Shown piece after piece: positions 1 to 7,377 of a stretch of DNA of 64,000 bases. How positions within the stretch are numbered: position 1 is the first letter of the stretch; each line of letters starts with the position of its first letter. The DNA lies in contig NZ_JAIXCQ010000006.1 in assembly GCF_020297055.1 (NCBI RefSeq), positions 1 through 64,000 of the forward strand, given 5' to 3'. Source of the stretch: Isoptericola luteus (GTDB taxonomy: Bacteria > Actinomycetota > Actinomycetes > Actinomycetales > Cellulomonadaceae). The position numbers were made by a program, and so were the translations under genes. The notes beneath the pieces are model-generated. The model had not been told where the DNA came from and searched no databases. It worked only from the letters and a program-made list of their open reading frames with translations.

Positions 1-123
1 CTGATCGCGGCGTTGACCGCGAAGGGGACGTCCACGGTGCGGGGGATCAGCCTGATCGATCGTGGGTACGAGGCGTTCCAGGACAAGCTGGTCGCGCTCG
101 GCGCCGACGTCTCCCGCGACTGA
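1..123 (+). CDS. murA: UDP-N-acetylglucosamine 1-carboxyvinyltransferase, C-terminal end (partial)
   Basis: Only the last 40 codons are in the window, ending at TGA 121-123. The peptide carries the end of the EPT/MurA fold, with GISLIDRGYE followed by a helix closing in LVALGADVSRD; this matches the MurA C-terminus (typically x-LDRGYE-x-LxxKLxxLGA). MurA transfers enolpyruvate from PEP to UDP-GlcNAc, the first committed step of peptidoglycan synthesis in the cytoplasm. Identification from 40 residues is family-level and is supported by the following plsC-gpsA pair, which sits next to murA in many actinobacteria. Confidence 0.8.
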   Translation: MIAALTAKGTSTVRGISLIDRGYEAFQDKLVALGADVSRD

Positions 124-203
124 GCACGACCGAGCAACGACCCAGCGCGCACCGATCCGACGGCTCGGCGTCCCGCGGCGCCGGGCCGTCGTCGTGCGAG
201 CGG

Positions 204-209
204 TAGGCT
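204..209 (+). promoter_or_regulatory. -10 element of leaderless plsC promoter
   Basis: TAGGCT lies 8 nt upstream of the GTG at 218, so transcription would begin at or next to the start codon. No Shine-Dalgarno sequence precedes that codon. Confidence 0.6.
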
Positions 210-217
210 CTGGCTCC

Positions 218-979
218 GTGCCGATCGCCCGACCTGACTCCCGTGCCTACCGCGCCGTCGCGGTCGTGGTGCGCAACCTGATGTTCGCGCTGGTTCGCTA
301 CGACTGGGACCGCGGGGAGGAGAACCTGCCCCGCGACGGCGGCTTCATCGCTGCCGCGAACCACGTGACCGAGTTCGACGCGCTCACGTTGGCGCACTAC
401 ATGTTCGACAAGGGCTACGAGCCGCGGATCCTGGCCAAGCGCGGCCTGTTCACGACGCCGCTGGTCGGGTGGGCGCTGCGGGCCACGCGCATGATCCCCG
501 TCGACCGGGGCACCGCGGCCGCCGCCAGGTCCCTCGAGGCAGCCGGAGAACAGCTCGGCGACGGCGCGTGCGTGACGATCCTGCCCGAGGGCACGCTGAC
601 GCGGGACCCGGACCTCTGGCCTATGGAGGGAAAGACCGGGCTGGCGCGAATGGCCCTCGCGAGCAAGCTGCCCGTGGTGCCGGTCGCCCAGTGGGGCGCG
701 CACGAGTTCCTGCCCCGGTACGGCCGCGTCCCGCGCCTGTTCGGCCGCAAGAAGACGGTGACCATCGTCGCCGGGCCGCCCGTCGACCTGTCCGACCTGT
801 ACGACCGACCCGTCGACTCGCAGGTGCTGCGCCAGGTCACGGACCGCGTCATGGACGCGATCACCGCGCAGCTCGCCGAGATCCGGCAGGAGACGCCGCC
901 CGCCGCGCGCTTCGACCTGCGCAGGCACCCCGAGTACGAGGCCAAGCGCACGACCTACCCGCCTGTGGAGCGCCCGTGA
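218..979 (+). CDS. plsC: 1-acyl-sn-glycerol-3-phosphate acyltransferase (PlsC family)
   Basis: Transfers an acyl chain to lysophosphatidate or a related lysophospholipid at the inner membrane face. The 253-aa product has the acyltransferase block I as NHVTEFD (H49...D54, the HX4D catalytic pair), the block III motif as PEGT (EGT at 124-126) and a basic Arg-rich stretch between them, all expected for PlsC. The reading frame is open from 62, but the first 52 residues of that longer version are low-complexity Arg/Ser and overlap the murA end. GTG at 218 is preferred because it follows a TAGGCT -10 box by 8 nt. Its stop overlaps the gpsA start by 4 nt (GTGA), so the two are translationally coupled. 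Substrate choice among lysophospholipids cannot be told from sequence. Confidence 0.88.
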   Translation: MPIARPDSRAYRAVAVVVRNLMFALVRYDWDRGEENLPRDGGFIAAANHVTEFDALTLAHYMFDKGYEPRILAKRGLFTTPLVGWALRATRMIPVDRGTAAAARSLEAAGEQLGDGACVTILPEGTLTRDPDLWPMEGKTGLARMALASKLPVVPVAQWGAHEFLPRYGRVPRLFGRKKTVTIVAGPPVDLSDLYDRPVDSQVLRQVTDRVMDAITAQLAEIRQETPPAARFDLRRHPEYEAKRTTYPPVERP

Positions 980-2001
980 CGAACCCGACCACCCCTGCGA
1001 CACGTGTCGCCGTCCTGGGCTCCGGCTCCTGGGGCACCACCTTCGCGATGGTGCTCGCCGACGCCGGCTGCGACGTCCGCCTCTGGGGGCGCTCCGCCGA
1101 CGTCGCGGAGGAGGTGACCACGCAGCACACCAACGCCCGGTACCTGCCCGGGATCACGCTGCCCGCGATGACGGGGACAACCGACGCCGCCGAGGCGCTG
1201 GCCGACGCGCAGATCGTCGTCGTGGCCGTGCCGTCCCAGGTGGCCCGCGCCACCCTCACCGCGCTGCGCGACCTCGTCGAGCCGGACGCCGTCATCGTCT
1301 CGCTGATGAAGGGGGTGGAGCTCGGCACGGACGAGCGCATGAGCCAGGTCATCGTCGAGGCGCTCGACGTCCCGCTGTCGCGCGTCGCCGTCGTGTCCGG
1401 CCCCAACCTGGCGCTCGAGATCGCCGAGCGGCAGCCCACGGCGACCGTCGTGGCCTGCATCGACGAGGACGCGGCCAGGTTCGTCGCGGAGGCGTGCTCG
1501 AACCCCTACTTCCGCCCGTACACCAACGACGACGTGGTCGGCGTGGAGCTGTGCGGGGCGGTGAAGAACGTCATCGCCCTGGCCGTCGGCATGGCCCAGG
1601 GGCGTGGCTTCGGCTCGAACACCATCGCCACCGTGATCACGCGTGGCCTGGTGGAGATCACGCGCCTCGGCCTCGAGCTGGGCGCCGACGCAGCGACCTT
1701 CTCCGGCCTCGCAGGCATGGGCGACCTGGTCGCCACGTGCACGTCGCCGCTGTCGCGCAACAACACCCTCGGCCGCCACATCGGCGAGGGCATGTCGCTC
1801 GAGGAGGCCGTCACGGCCACCGGGACCACGGCCGAGGGCGCCAAGTCGTGCCGCTCGGTGCTGGACCTGGCGAGCAAGCACGGTGTCGACGTGCCCATCA
1901 CCTCCGGCGTCGTCTCCGTGCTCTACGACGGCCTGCCTGTCGAGGACATGGCACGTGGCCTGCTCTCGCGTCCGCAGAAGGCGGAGGGCATCGGCGGCTG
2001 A
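976..2001 (+). CDS. gpsA: Glycerol-3-phosphate dehydrogenase [NAD(P)+]
   Basis: Makes sn-glycerol 3-phosphate from dihydroxyacetone phosphate, feeding the acyltransferase encoded just upstream. The 341-aa protein starts with a Rossmann NAD(P)-binding motif GSGSWG at 15-20. It continues with the substrate-domain block GAVKNVIALAVGMAQG (catalytic Lys), the GLAGMGDLVATC block and SRNNTLG, all diagnostic for GpsA, and has the normal family length. Start GTG 976 overlaps the plsC stop by 4 nt. In many actinobacteria ddl and thiL follow directly; here they resume only at 12.9 kb. The gene is convergent with the lipoprotein gene that ends at 2059. Confidence 0.95.
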   Translation: MTNPTTPATRVAVLGSGSWGTTFAMVLADAGCDVRLWGRSADVAEEVTTQHTNARYLPGITLPAMTGTTDAAEALADAQIVVVAVPSQVARATLTALRDLVEPDAVIVSLMKGVELGTDERMSQVIVEALDVPLSRVAVVSGPNLALEIAERQPTATVVACIDEDAARFVAEACSNPYFRPYTNDDVVGVELCGAVKNVIALAVGMAQGRGFGSNTIATVITRGLVEITRLGLELGADAATFSGLAGMGDLVATCTSPLSRNNTLGRHIGEGMSLEEAVTATGTTAEGAKSCRSVLDLASKHGVDVPITSGVVSVLYDGLPVEDMARGLLSRPQKAEGIGG

Positions 2002-2058
2002 GGCCGCCGCACGCCGCGCCGCCCTGGGTGTCGTGCGGGGAACCGACTCGTTGTCGGC

Positions 2059-2769
2059 TCAGTCGTCGTCGGGTCCGTGCTGGACGTCGACGACGACGCG
2101 TGCCGGGTCCTCGAGCGCGAACACGCGGAACGGCAGCGGCTCGCCCGCCTCGCCGTCGTCGACCCCGACGAACGCCGTCGTGTAGCCCTCGAACCAGAAG
2201 CGGTAGACGACCTCCTCCACGGCGTCGGTGCCGTCCGGGTCGAGGGTGGCCCCGTCGTACTCGGTAACGTCGCCCTCGGTGGGCACGGCCATGCCCGAGA
2301 GCCGCACCTGCAGGATCTTGTCGCCGTCCACGTCGACGGGCTCGCCGCTGCCGTCGTCCGTCGCGCTGTCGACGTACTCCACGCTCCAGCCGGGCGTCCC
2401 CGTGCCCTCGAGGTCGAAGACGACGCGGTCGAACCCCTGGTGCGTGCCGACGCGGACGCCGGTCACGACCAGTGCCGCGTCCTGGCTCGCGTCGCCGGTG
2501 TCCTTCTCGGCGTTCGCGGGGAACGGGGCGTCCTGCGTGGGCTCGTCGCCGCTCGTGTCGTCGAGCGCTGTGTCGTCGTCGGCGCTGTCGTCCGTGCTGT
2601 CGTCCGCGGGACTGGTCGCCGGGCTCGGCGTCGCGCTCGCCTCCGTCGTGGTGGAGGTGGTTCCGTCGGTGCCCGGTGCGTCCGCATCGTCGGCGCACGC
2701 GGCGAGCAGCAGGACGGCGGTCGCTCCCACGACGACGCCGGTGCGGGCTCGGGTCAGGCTCCTGGACAT
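2059..2769 (-). CDS. Putative lipoprotein, AMIN-like domain
   Basis: Predicted exported lipoprotein of 236 aa. The start ATG 2769 is preceded by GGAGG at the right spacing; upstream in-frame codons add only basic filler. Residues 1-25 form a signal peptide ending in a lipobox (LLLAAC), after which a Thr/Ser/Asp-rich acidic linker of about 60 residues leads to a C-terminal beta-rich domain. That domain has the pattern VRVGTHQGFDRVVFDLEGTG ... VVDVQ, which resembles AMIN-type domains that bind cell-wall polymers in secreted actinobacterial proteins. Function is unknown; a role at the cell wall is inferred only from the domain. No operon partner is seen. Confidence 0.75.
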   Translation of the reverse strand: MSRSLTRARTGVVVGATAVLLLAACADDADAPGTDGTTSTTTEASATPSPATSPADDSTDDSADDDTALDDTSGDEPTQDAPFPANAEKDTGDASQDAALVVTGVRVGTHQGFDRVVFDLEGTGTPGWSVEYVDSATDDGSGEPVDVDGDKILQVRLSGMAVPTEGDVTEYDGATLDPDGTDAVEEVVYRFWFEGYTTAFVGVDDGEAGEPLPFRVFALEDPARVVVDVQHGPDDD

Positions 2770-2872
2770 CGCGCCTCCGCTCGTGGGGTTCCTCCCTCGA
2801 CCGTAGACACACCGGCTGGTCACCGCATCGCGACCGGGCCGCCGTCGGCGACGGCCGGCCGCGCGGCGGGCG

Positions 2873-4018
2873 TCAGCGGGCGGTGCCGGCCAGCGCCTGG
2901 TCGAGGTCCGCCCAGAGGTCCTCGACGTCCTCGACCCCCACCGAGAGGCGCAGCAGGTCCTCGGGCACGGTGACGGACTCGGTCGGGAAGCGCCGACGCC
3001 GTTCGAGCGTGGACTCGACGCCCCCCAACGACGTCGCCGGCACCCAGAGCCGGAGGGCGGCGACGACGGCGTCCGCGGCGTCCGCCCCGCCCCGGGGGCG
3101 CAGGCCGAGGATGGCGCCGAACCCGTTCATCTGCGCGGCCGCGCGGTCGTGGCCCGGGTCGTCGGGCAGCGACGGGTGCCGCACCTCCACCACGGCGGGG
3201 TGCGCGGCGAGCCGACGGGCCAGCTCCGCGGCGTTCGCGTTCGCCCGCTCCACCCGCAGGTGCAGCGTGCGCAGGCCGCGCAGTGCCAGCCACACCTCCA
3301 TCGGGCCGGCGATCGAGCCGTGCAGCGTGCGATAGGCGCGCAGCTCGGCCGCGAGGGCGTCGTCGCGCGTCACCGCCGCGCCGAGGACGACGTCGGAGTG
3401 TCCGGCGAGGTACTTGGTCACGGAGTGCACGACGATGTCGGCACCCAGGTCGAGAGGCCGCTGGCCCAGCGGGGTGGCGAACGTGTTGTCGACGACGGAC
3501 CGTACGCCCCGCTCCCGGGCGGCGGCGAGCAGCACGGGCAGGTCCGCGACCTCGAGCATCGGGTTGGTGGGGGACTCCACGAGCAGCACGTGCGCGCCGT
3601 CGAGGGCCGTGAGCACCTGGTCGGTGTCGGCGATGTCCACGCGGCGCACCTCGACGCCGTGTCGCGCGGCGAGGTCGTCGAGGTAGCCCAGCGAGACCTG
3701 GTAGGCGTGCCGTGGCGCGACGACCACGCCGGCCGGCGGCACGGCACCGACGGCTGCGACGACCGCGGCCATCCCCGAGCCGAAGACGACGCCGTGCCGT
3801 GCGCCCTCGAGCGCCGCCAGCGCCTCCTCGAACGGGTGCCACGTCTCGGTGTCCATGCGCCCGTAGAGCAGGTCGCCGGGGGCGCTGACGCCCTGGTTGA
3901 CGAACGTGGAGCTGAGCACGACCGGCGGGTTCACCGGGCCGCCCTGCACGCGGTCGGGCCGGCCGGCGGTGACCGCGACGGTGGCGGGGGACAGCGGGCT
4001 GGGTGCGTCGTGCGTCAT
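2873..4018 (-). CDS. PLP-dependent trans-sulfuration enzyme (cystathionine gamma-synthase/lyase family)
   Basis: Member of the Cys/Met metabolism PLP enzymes, which act on homoserine esters, cystathionine or methionine. The 381-aa product has VESPTNPMLEV (148-158), DNTFATP (177-183) and the Schiff-base motif HSVTKYLAGHSD with Lys202, followed by the substrate-binding RTLHGSIAG block. Length is normal. Start ATG 4018 follows TACGCT by 6 nt, a leaderless arrangement; the extra upstream in-frame residues run into a hairpin repeat. Whether it is a synthase, gamma-lyase or methionine gamma-lyase cannot be decided here. Two 46-nt hairpin repeats lie directly upstream. Confidence 0.85.
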   Translation of the reverse strand: MTHDAPSPLSPATVAVTAGRPDRVQGGPVNPPVVLSSTFVNQGVSAPGDLLYGRMDTETWHPFEEALAALEGARHGVVFGSGMAAVVAAVGAVPPAGVVVAPRHAYQVSLGYLDDLAARHGVEVRRVDIADTDQVLTALDGAHVLLVESPTNPMLEVADLPVLLAAARERGVRSVVDNTFATPLGQRPLDLGADIVVHSVTKYLAGHSDVVLGAAVTRDDALAAELRAYRTLHGSIAGPMEVWLALRGLRTLHLRVERANANAAELARRLAAHPAVVEVRHPSLPDDPGHDRAAAQMNGFGAILGLRPRGGADAADAVVAALRLWVPATSLGGVESTLERRRRFPTESVTVPEDLLRLSVGVEDVEDLWADLDQALAGTAR

Positions 4019-4024
4019 GGTCGC

Positions 4025-4030
4025 AGCGTA
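4025..4030 (-). promoter_or_regulatory. -10 element of leaderless trans-sulfuration gene
   Basis: TACGCT on the minus strand, 6 nt before the ATG whose first base is 4018. No Shine-Dalgarno is present. Confidence 0.55.
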
Positions 4031-4080
4031 CGACGTGGTGCGAGGGCTGGAGCGGCCCGTTCCACCGTGCCGGGGAGAGT

Positions 4081-4126
4081 TGTCAGGGCCACGTGCAGGT
4101 TCCTGTGCACGTGGGCCTGACAACTC
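4081..4126. repeat. 46-nt hairpin repeat, copy A
   Basis: A 46-nt unit opening TGTCAGG and closing CCTGACAACTC. Its arms (GTTGTCAGGGCCACGTGCA and its near-complement) pair over about 20 bp with one mismatch, and the stem extends outward into GAGT/ACTC from 4077. It lies between two genes on the minus strand (upstream of the trans-sulfuration gene, downstream of the decarboxylase). It shares length and consensus with copies B, C and D. Confidence 0.85.
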
Positions 4127-4142
4127 GGGGCACCCGGCAATC

Positions 4143-4188
4143 TGTCAGGGCCACGTGCACGTTTTCGTGGTGCTGGTCCTGACAACTC
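4143..4188. repeat. 46-nt hairpin repeat, copy B
   Basis: Same length and same end motifs as copy A (TGTCAGG ... CCTGACAACTC), starting 62 bp after it. The central part is more diverged, so only the outer 7 bp and parts of the inner arm pair. It forms a doublet with copy A, 17 nt downstream of the decarboxylase stop codon on the minus strand. Confidence 0.8.
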
Positions 4189-4204
4189 GCGGCAGGGGGA
4201 CGGG

Positions 4205-5794
4205 TCAGCCCGTGTGCGGCTCCACGAGCCGGGCGAGGAGCTCCACCAGCAGCCGCTCGACGAGCGCGGCAGGGAGCGCCTCGACCAGGGCGAGCAGGGG
4301 CGCCATCGGGCCCACGCCCCGAGCGGCGCCTGTCCCGTCCACGCCGCCGACACCACCCAGGCCGATGCCCTCCAGCAGCGCGGCGGCGGTCGCGGAGTCG
4401 AGGGGACGCCCCGCGTCCAGCGGTGGCAGCGTACCGAGCAGCGCGCCCGCATCGGGGCGCGGGAGGCCGCGCACCTCGTCGGCGGCGCCCGTGAGCACCG
4501 GCAGCAGGTCGTCGAGCACCGACGCGGTCACGGGCGTCACCGTGAGATGGGTGGTGTGCGGCAGTCGCGTGCCGTCCGGCTGGGTCAGCGCGGGCTGGGC
4601 CTGCAGCACCCAGCCACGGCGCGCGACGGCGTCCGCCCACAGGTGCGGGTCGACGCGCCGCTCCGCCGGGGCGTCGTCGTCCGACGCGACGGCGAGCAAC
4701 GGGCCCGCCGGCGTGCCGACGACGCGCAGCCCTTCGATTCCCGTCGCGGCGGACGAGCCACCGGACGAGCCACCGACGGCGTCGCGGAGTGCCAGCGTCG
4801 CGGTCCGCGCCCGGTCCGCCAGGGTGCCCAGACCGCCGGTGCCCAGGGCCCGCAGGATGGCCCACGACGCGGCGAGCGGCCCACCCGACCGCGAGCCCAG
4901 CAGCGTCGGGTTCACCACGGGGTAGCCCGGCCAGCGGGTGGTGGCGAAGTACTGCGCCCGCTGCCGGTCTCGGTCGCGGTGCAGCAGCACCGAGGCGCCC
5001 TTGGGGGCGAACGCGTACTTGTGCAGGTCCGCGCTGATGCTGGTGACCCCGGGCACGCGCAGGTCCCACGCGGGCAGGTCCGGCCAGAACGGCAGCGCGA
5101 AACCGCCGATGCAGGCGTCGACGTGCAGCGGCAGCCCGGCGCGGGCGGCGAGCTCCGCCACCTGCCCGACCGGGTCGAGCGCCGCGTGCGGGTACGACGG
5201 CGCAGAGACGACGACCAGAGCGACGTCGTCCGCGAGTCCGCCGGCGAACCGGGCGCCGATCGTGGCGGCGTCCACCGCGCCCGCCGCCGGGCCGGAGGCG
5301 GCCACCGGCACCAGGTCGAGCTCGAGCCCGTACAGGTGCGCCGCCTTCTGGAAGGCCGCGTGCACCGTGACCGGGGCGACCAGTCGCGGGCGGGCCTGGC
5401 CCGGCTCGAGCCCGCGGGCCGCGAGCCATGTGTCGCGGGCCGACTGCACGGCCAGCAGGCAGCTCTCCGTGCCGCCGCTGGTCACGGTGCCGACCGTGTC
5501 CTCGTCGCCGCCCAGCAGGTCGCGGGCGAAGGCGAGCACGTCACGCTCGAGCGCGGCGACCGAGCCGAACGTCGTCGGGTCCAGGCCGTTGACCGGCTGC
5601 ATGGCGCGCACCGCCTCGGCGGCGAGCTCGTCGAGCTCGGGCACGCCCGGGTCGTACACGTAGCTGAGCACCCGGCCGCCGTGGGTGGGGGCGTCGTGGG
5701 CGCGCAGGGCGGCGAGGGCCGCGAGCACCGTGTCGGGCGCCTCGGCGAGATCCACCCGCGCGGGCGGTGCGGCGGGGGCGGGGGAGTCGGTCAC
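4205..5794 (-). CDS. PLP-dependent decarboxylase, sphingosine-1-phosphate-lyase-like
   Basis: Group II PLP decarboxylase/lyase of 529 aa. Recognisable blocks are TSGGTES (105-111), VHAAFQKAA with the PLP-stacking His145, HVDACIGGF with Asp226, and SADLHKYAFAPKGAS with the Schiff-base Lys259. The last two read like sphingosine-1-phosphate lyase and related amino-acid decarboxylases rather than classical glutamate decarboxylase. After about residue 430 there is an unusual 100-residue Gly/Ala/Leu-rich extension ending in amphipathic helices. Start GTG 5794 has AGGAG upstream and overlaps the MFS stop by 4 nt (GTGA), so it is the second gene of an MFS-decarboxylase operon. The substrate is unknown. 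A decarboxylase paired with a transporter could form a substrate/amine exchange pathway, but the carrier belongs to a symporter-like family, so this is only an inference. Confidence 0.8.
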   Translation of the reverse strand: MTDSPAPAAPPARVDLAEAPDTVLAALAALRAHDAPTHGGRVLSYVYDPGVPELDELAAEAVRAMQPVNGLDPTTFGSVAALERDVLAFARDLLGGDEDTVGTVTSGGTESCLLAVQSARDTWLAARGLEPGQARPRLVAPVTVHAAFQKAAHLYGLELDLVPVAASGPAAGAVDAATIGARFAGGLADDVALVVVSAPSYPHAALDPVGQVAELAARAGLPLHVDACIGGFALPFWPDLPAWDLRVPGVTSISADLHKYAFAPKGASVLLHRDRDRQRAQYFATTRWPGYPVVNPTLLGSRSGGPLAASWAILRALGTGGLGTLADRARTATLALRDAVGGSSGGSSAATGIEGLRVVGTPAGPLLAVASDDDAPAERRVDPHLWADAVARRGWVLQAQPALTQPDGTRLPHTTHLTVTPVTASVLDDLLPVLTGAADEVRGLPRPDAGALLGTLPPLDAGRPLDSATAAALLEGIGLGGVGGVDGTGAARGVGPMAPLLALVEALPAALVERLLVELLARLVEPHTG

Positions 5795-7227
5795 GGGTTC
5801 TCCTGGGCGGTCGTGGTCGGTGCGCGGCCGGTGGTGTCGGTGGGGTCGCTCTTCTCGCCTCCGACGGTGTCCCCGCCACCGCCGTCGTCATCGATGTCGG
5901 CCCGGCGCAGCGGGTAGCGCGCCAGCGGTACCAGGCTCAGCGCGACCAGGAGCGCCGGCACGACGCTGAAGCCCGCGACGACGCCGACGACGGCGGACGC
6001 GGGCTGGGTGACGGACTGGACGTCCGTCGAGGCGACGTAGCCGGTCGCGGCGAGGACGGCGGTGAGCAGCGTGGTGCCGAGCGCCATGCCGGTCGTCTCG
6101 CCCGCGGTCCACACGCCGCCGAAGGTCCCGGCCCGCCCGGTGCCGCGCGTCCGGGCATCGTGCGCGATGACGTCGGGCAGCATCGCCATCGGCAGCGCCT
6201 GCATGCCGGAGTACGCGCCGCCGGCGGCGGCGACCGGCACGTAGACCCAGGCGCCCGGCGCCCAGGCGAGACCGACGAGCGCGAGCGCCGCGACGAGGAA
6301 CACCGCCGAGGCCAGCCCGAACGCCCGCTCCTTGCCGACGCGGCGCGCGACCCGCCCCCACAGGGGCGTGCAGACCAGCGCCGGGCCCACGAGCGCGACG
6401 AACAGGAACGTCACGGCGGCGGTGTCGCGGAGCACCCAGGTGGCCACGTACTGGGCGGCGGCGAGCATCGCTCCGGTGGCGAGCGCCTGGAGCACGAACG
6501 CGGCCAGCAGCGTGCGGAAGGGCCGGCTGGTGCGCAGCAGCGCCACGCCGTCCCGGTAGTGGGTGAGCACGTGGTGCCCGGGCGCCGGGTCCCCGGTCGG
6601 TGCCGCGAGCGCCCCGGCGGAACGCTCCACGGTGGACGAGACCAGCATCGCCGCCCCGAGGACGAGCGCAGCGGCCGCCGCCATCACCAGGTAGCCGAGC
6701 CGTTCGTCGTCGCCGCCGAGCTCTCGCAGGGCCGGACCGCCGCCGCCGAACAGCAGGATCGCCGCGGAGAGGACCACGACGCGCGCGGTCAGCAGGCGGG
6801 TGCGGGCGTCGTAGGTGCCGGCGATCTCCGCGGGCAGCGCGATGTAGGGCACCTGGAACAAGCTGAACGCCGTCGCGGCGAGCAGAAACGCGCCCAGCAC
6901 CCACAGTGCGCTCGCGGCCGGGGCCAGCCCTGCCGGGACGGCGAACGTGAGCAGGAAGAACAGCGGGAGGGCGACGCCGCCCGCGACCATGAGCCGCCGT
7001 CGCCGGCCGGTGGTGGCGCGCTCGCGGTCGCTCGCCGCGCCGATCACCGGGTCGACGAGGACGTCCCAGACCTTGGCCGCGGTGACCAGCAGCCCGGCGA
7101 CGCCGGCGGCCACGCCGAGCGTGTCGGTGAGGTAGAAGACCAGGACGAGCCCCGGCAGGGTGCCGAAGCCGCCGGTCCCCACGGAGCCGACGGCGTACCG
7201 GGCGACAGTGCCCCTGGCCAAGGTCAT
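5791..7227 (-). CDS. MFS transporter, GPH (glycoside-pentoside-hexuronide:cation symporter) type
   Basis: Integral membrane carrier of 478 aa with about 12 hydrophobic segments. The N-terminal part has the MFS_2/GPH hallmark DVLVDPVIGAASDRE followed by a basic TTGRRRR loop; the C-terminal half has GMQALPMAMLPDVIAHDARTRG, typical of GPH carriers. A hydrophilic Asp/Gly-rich tail closes the protein. ATG 7227 is chosen over the longer frame because TAGGAT lies 8 nt upstream (leaderless) and the longer version would run into repeat copy C. It is the first gene of an operon with the PLP decarboxylase (4-nt overlap). The transported compound is unknown; coupling to the decarboxylase suggests its substrate or product. 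Confidence 0.85.
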   Translation of the reverse strand: MTLARGTVARYAVGSVGTGGFGTLPGLVLVFYLTDTLGVAAGVAGLLVTAAKVWDVLVDPVIGAASDRERATTGRRRRLMVAGGVALPLFFLLTFAVPAGLAPAASALWVLGAFLLAATAFSLFQVPYIALPAEIAGTYDARTRLLTARVVVLSAAILLFGGGGPALRELGGDDERLGYLVMAAAAALVLGAAMLVSSTVERSAGALAAPTGDPAPGHHVLTHYRDGVALLRTSRPFRTLLAAFVLQALATGAMLAAAQYVATWVLRDTAAVTFLFVALVGPALVCTPLWGRVARRVGKERAFGLASAVFLVAALALVGLAWAPGAWVYVPVAAAGGAYSGMQALPMAMLPDVIAHDARTRGTGRAGTFGGVWTAGETTGMALGTTLLTAVLAATGYVASTDVQSVTQPASAVVGVVAGFSVVPALLVALSLVPLARYPLRRADIDDDGGGGDTVGGEKSDPTDTTGRAPTTTAQENP

Positions 7228-7235
7228 GACGCGGG

Positions 7236-7241
7236 ATCCTA
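7236..7241 (-). promoter_or_regulatory. -10 element of leaderless MFS-decarboxylase operon
   Basis: TAGGAT on the minus strand, 8 nt before the ATG whose first base is 7227. Repeat copy C starts 19 bp further upstream. Confidence 0.6.
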
Positions 7242-7260
7242 GCCCCGCCCGGCCCCGACC

Positions 7261-7306
7261 TGTCAGGTCCAGGTGCACGGAATCATGCACGTGAGCCTGA
7301 CAGCTC
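7261..7306. repeat. 46-nt hairpin repeat, copy C
   Basis: 46-nt unit TGTCAGGTCCAGGTGCACGG ... GCACGTGAGCCTGACAGCTC. The outer TGTCAGG/CCTGACA and inner GTGCA/TGCAC pair. It is identical to copy D over its full length. It lies upstream of the MFS promoter and downstream of the acyl-CoA dehydrogenase gene. Confidence 0.85.
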
Positions 7307-7321
7307 TCGGGCGCTCGGACC

Positions 7322-7367
7322 TGTCAGGTCCAGGTGCACGGAATCATGCACGTGAGCCTGACAGCTC
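7322..7367. repeat. 46-nt hairpin repeat, copy D
   Basis: Exact copy of repeat C, starting 61 bp after it (doublet A-B has a 62-bp period). It ends 10 nt before the acyl-CoA dehydrogenase stop codon on the minus strand, where it could also act as a transcription end. Confidence 0.85.
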
Positions 7368-7377
7368 GCCAGGGAGG

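Noticed and set aside
4019-4204. Possible SAM riboswitch upstream of the trans-sulfuration gene
   Set aside because: The gene looks leaderless and the upstream structure is the 46-nt repeat doublet, also found beside unrelated genes.
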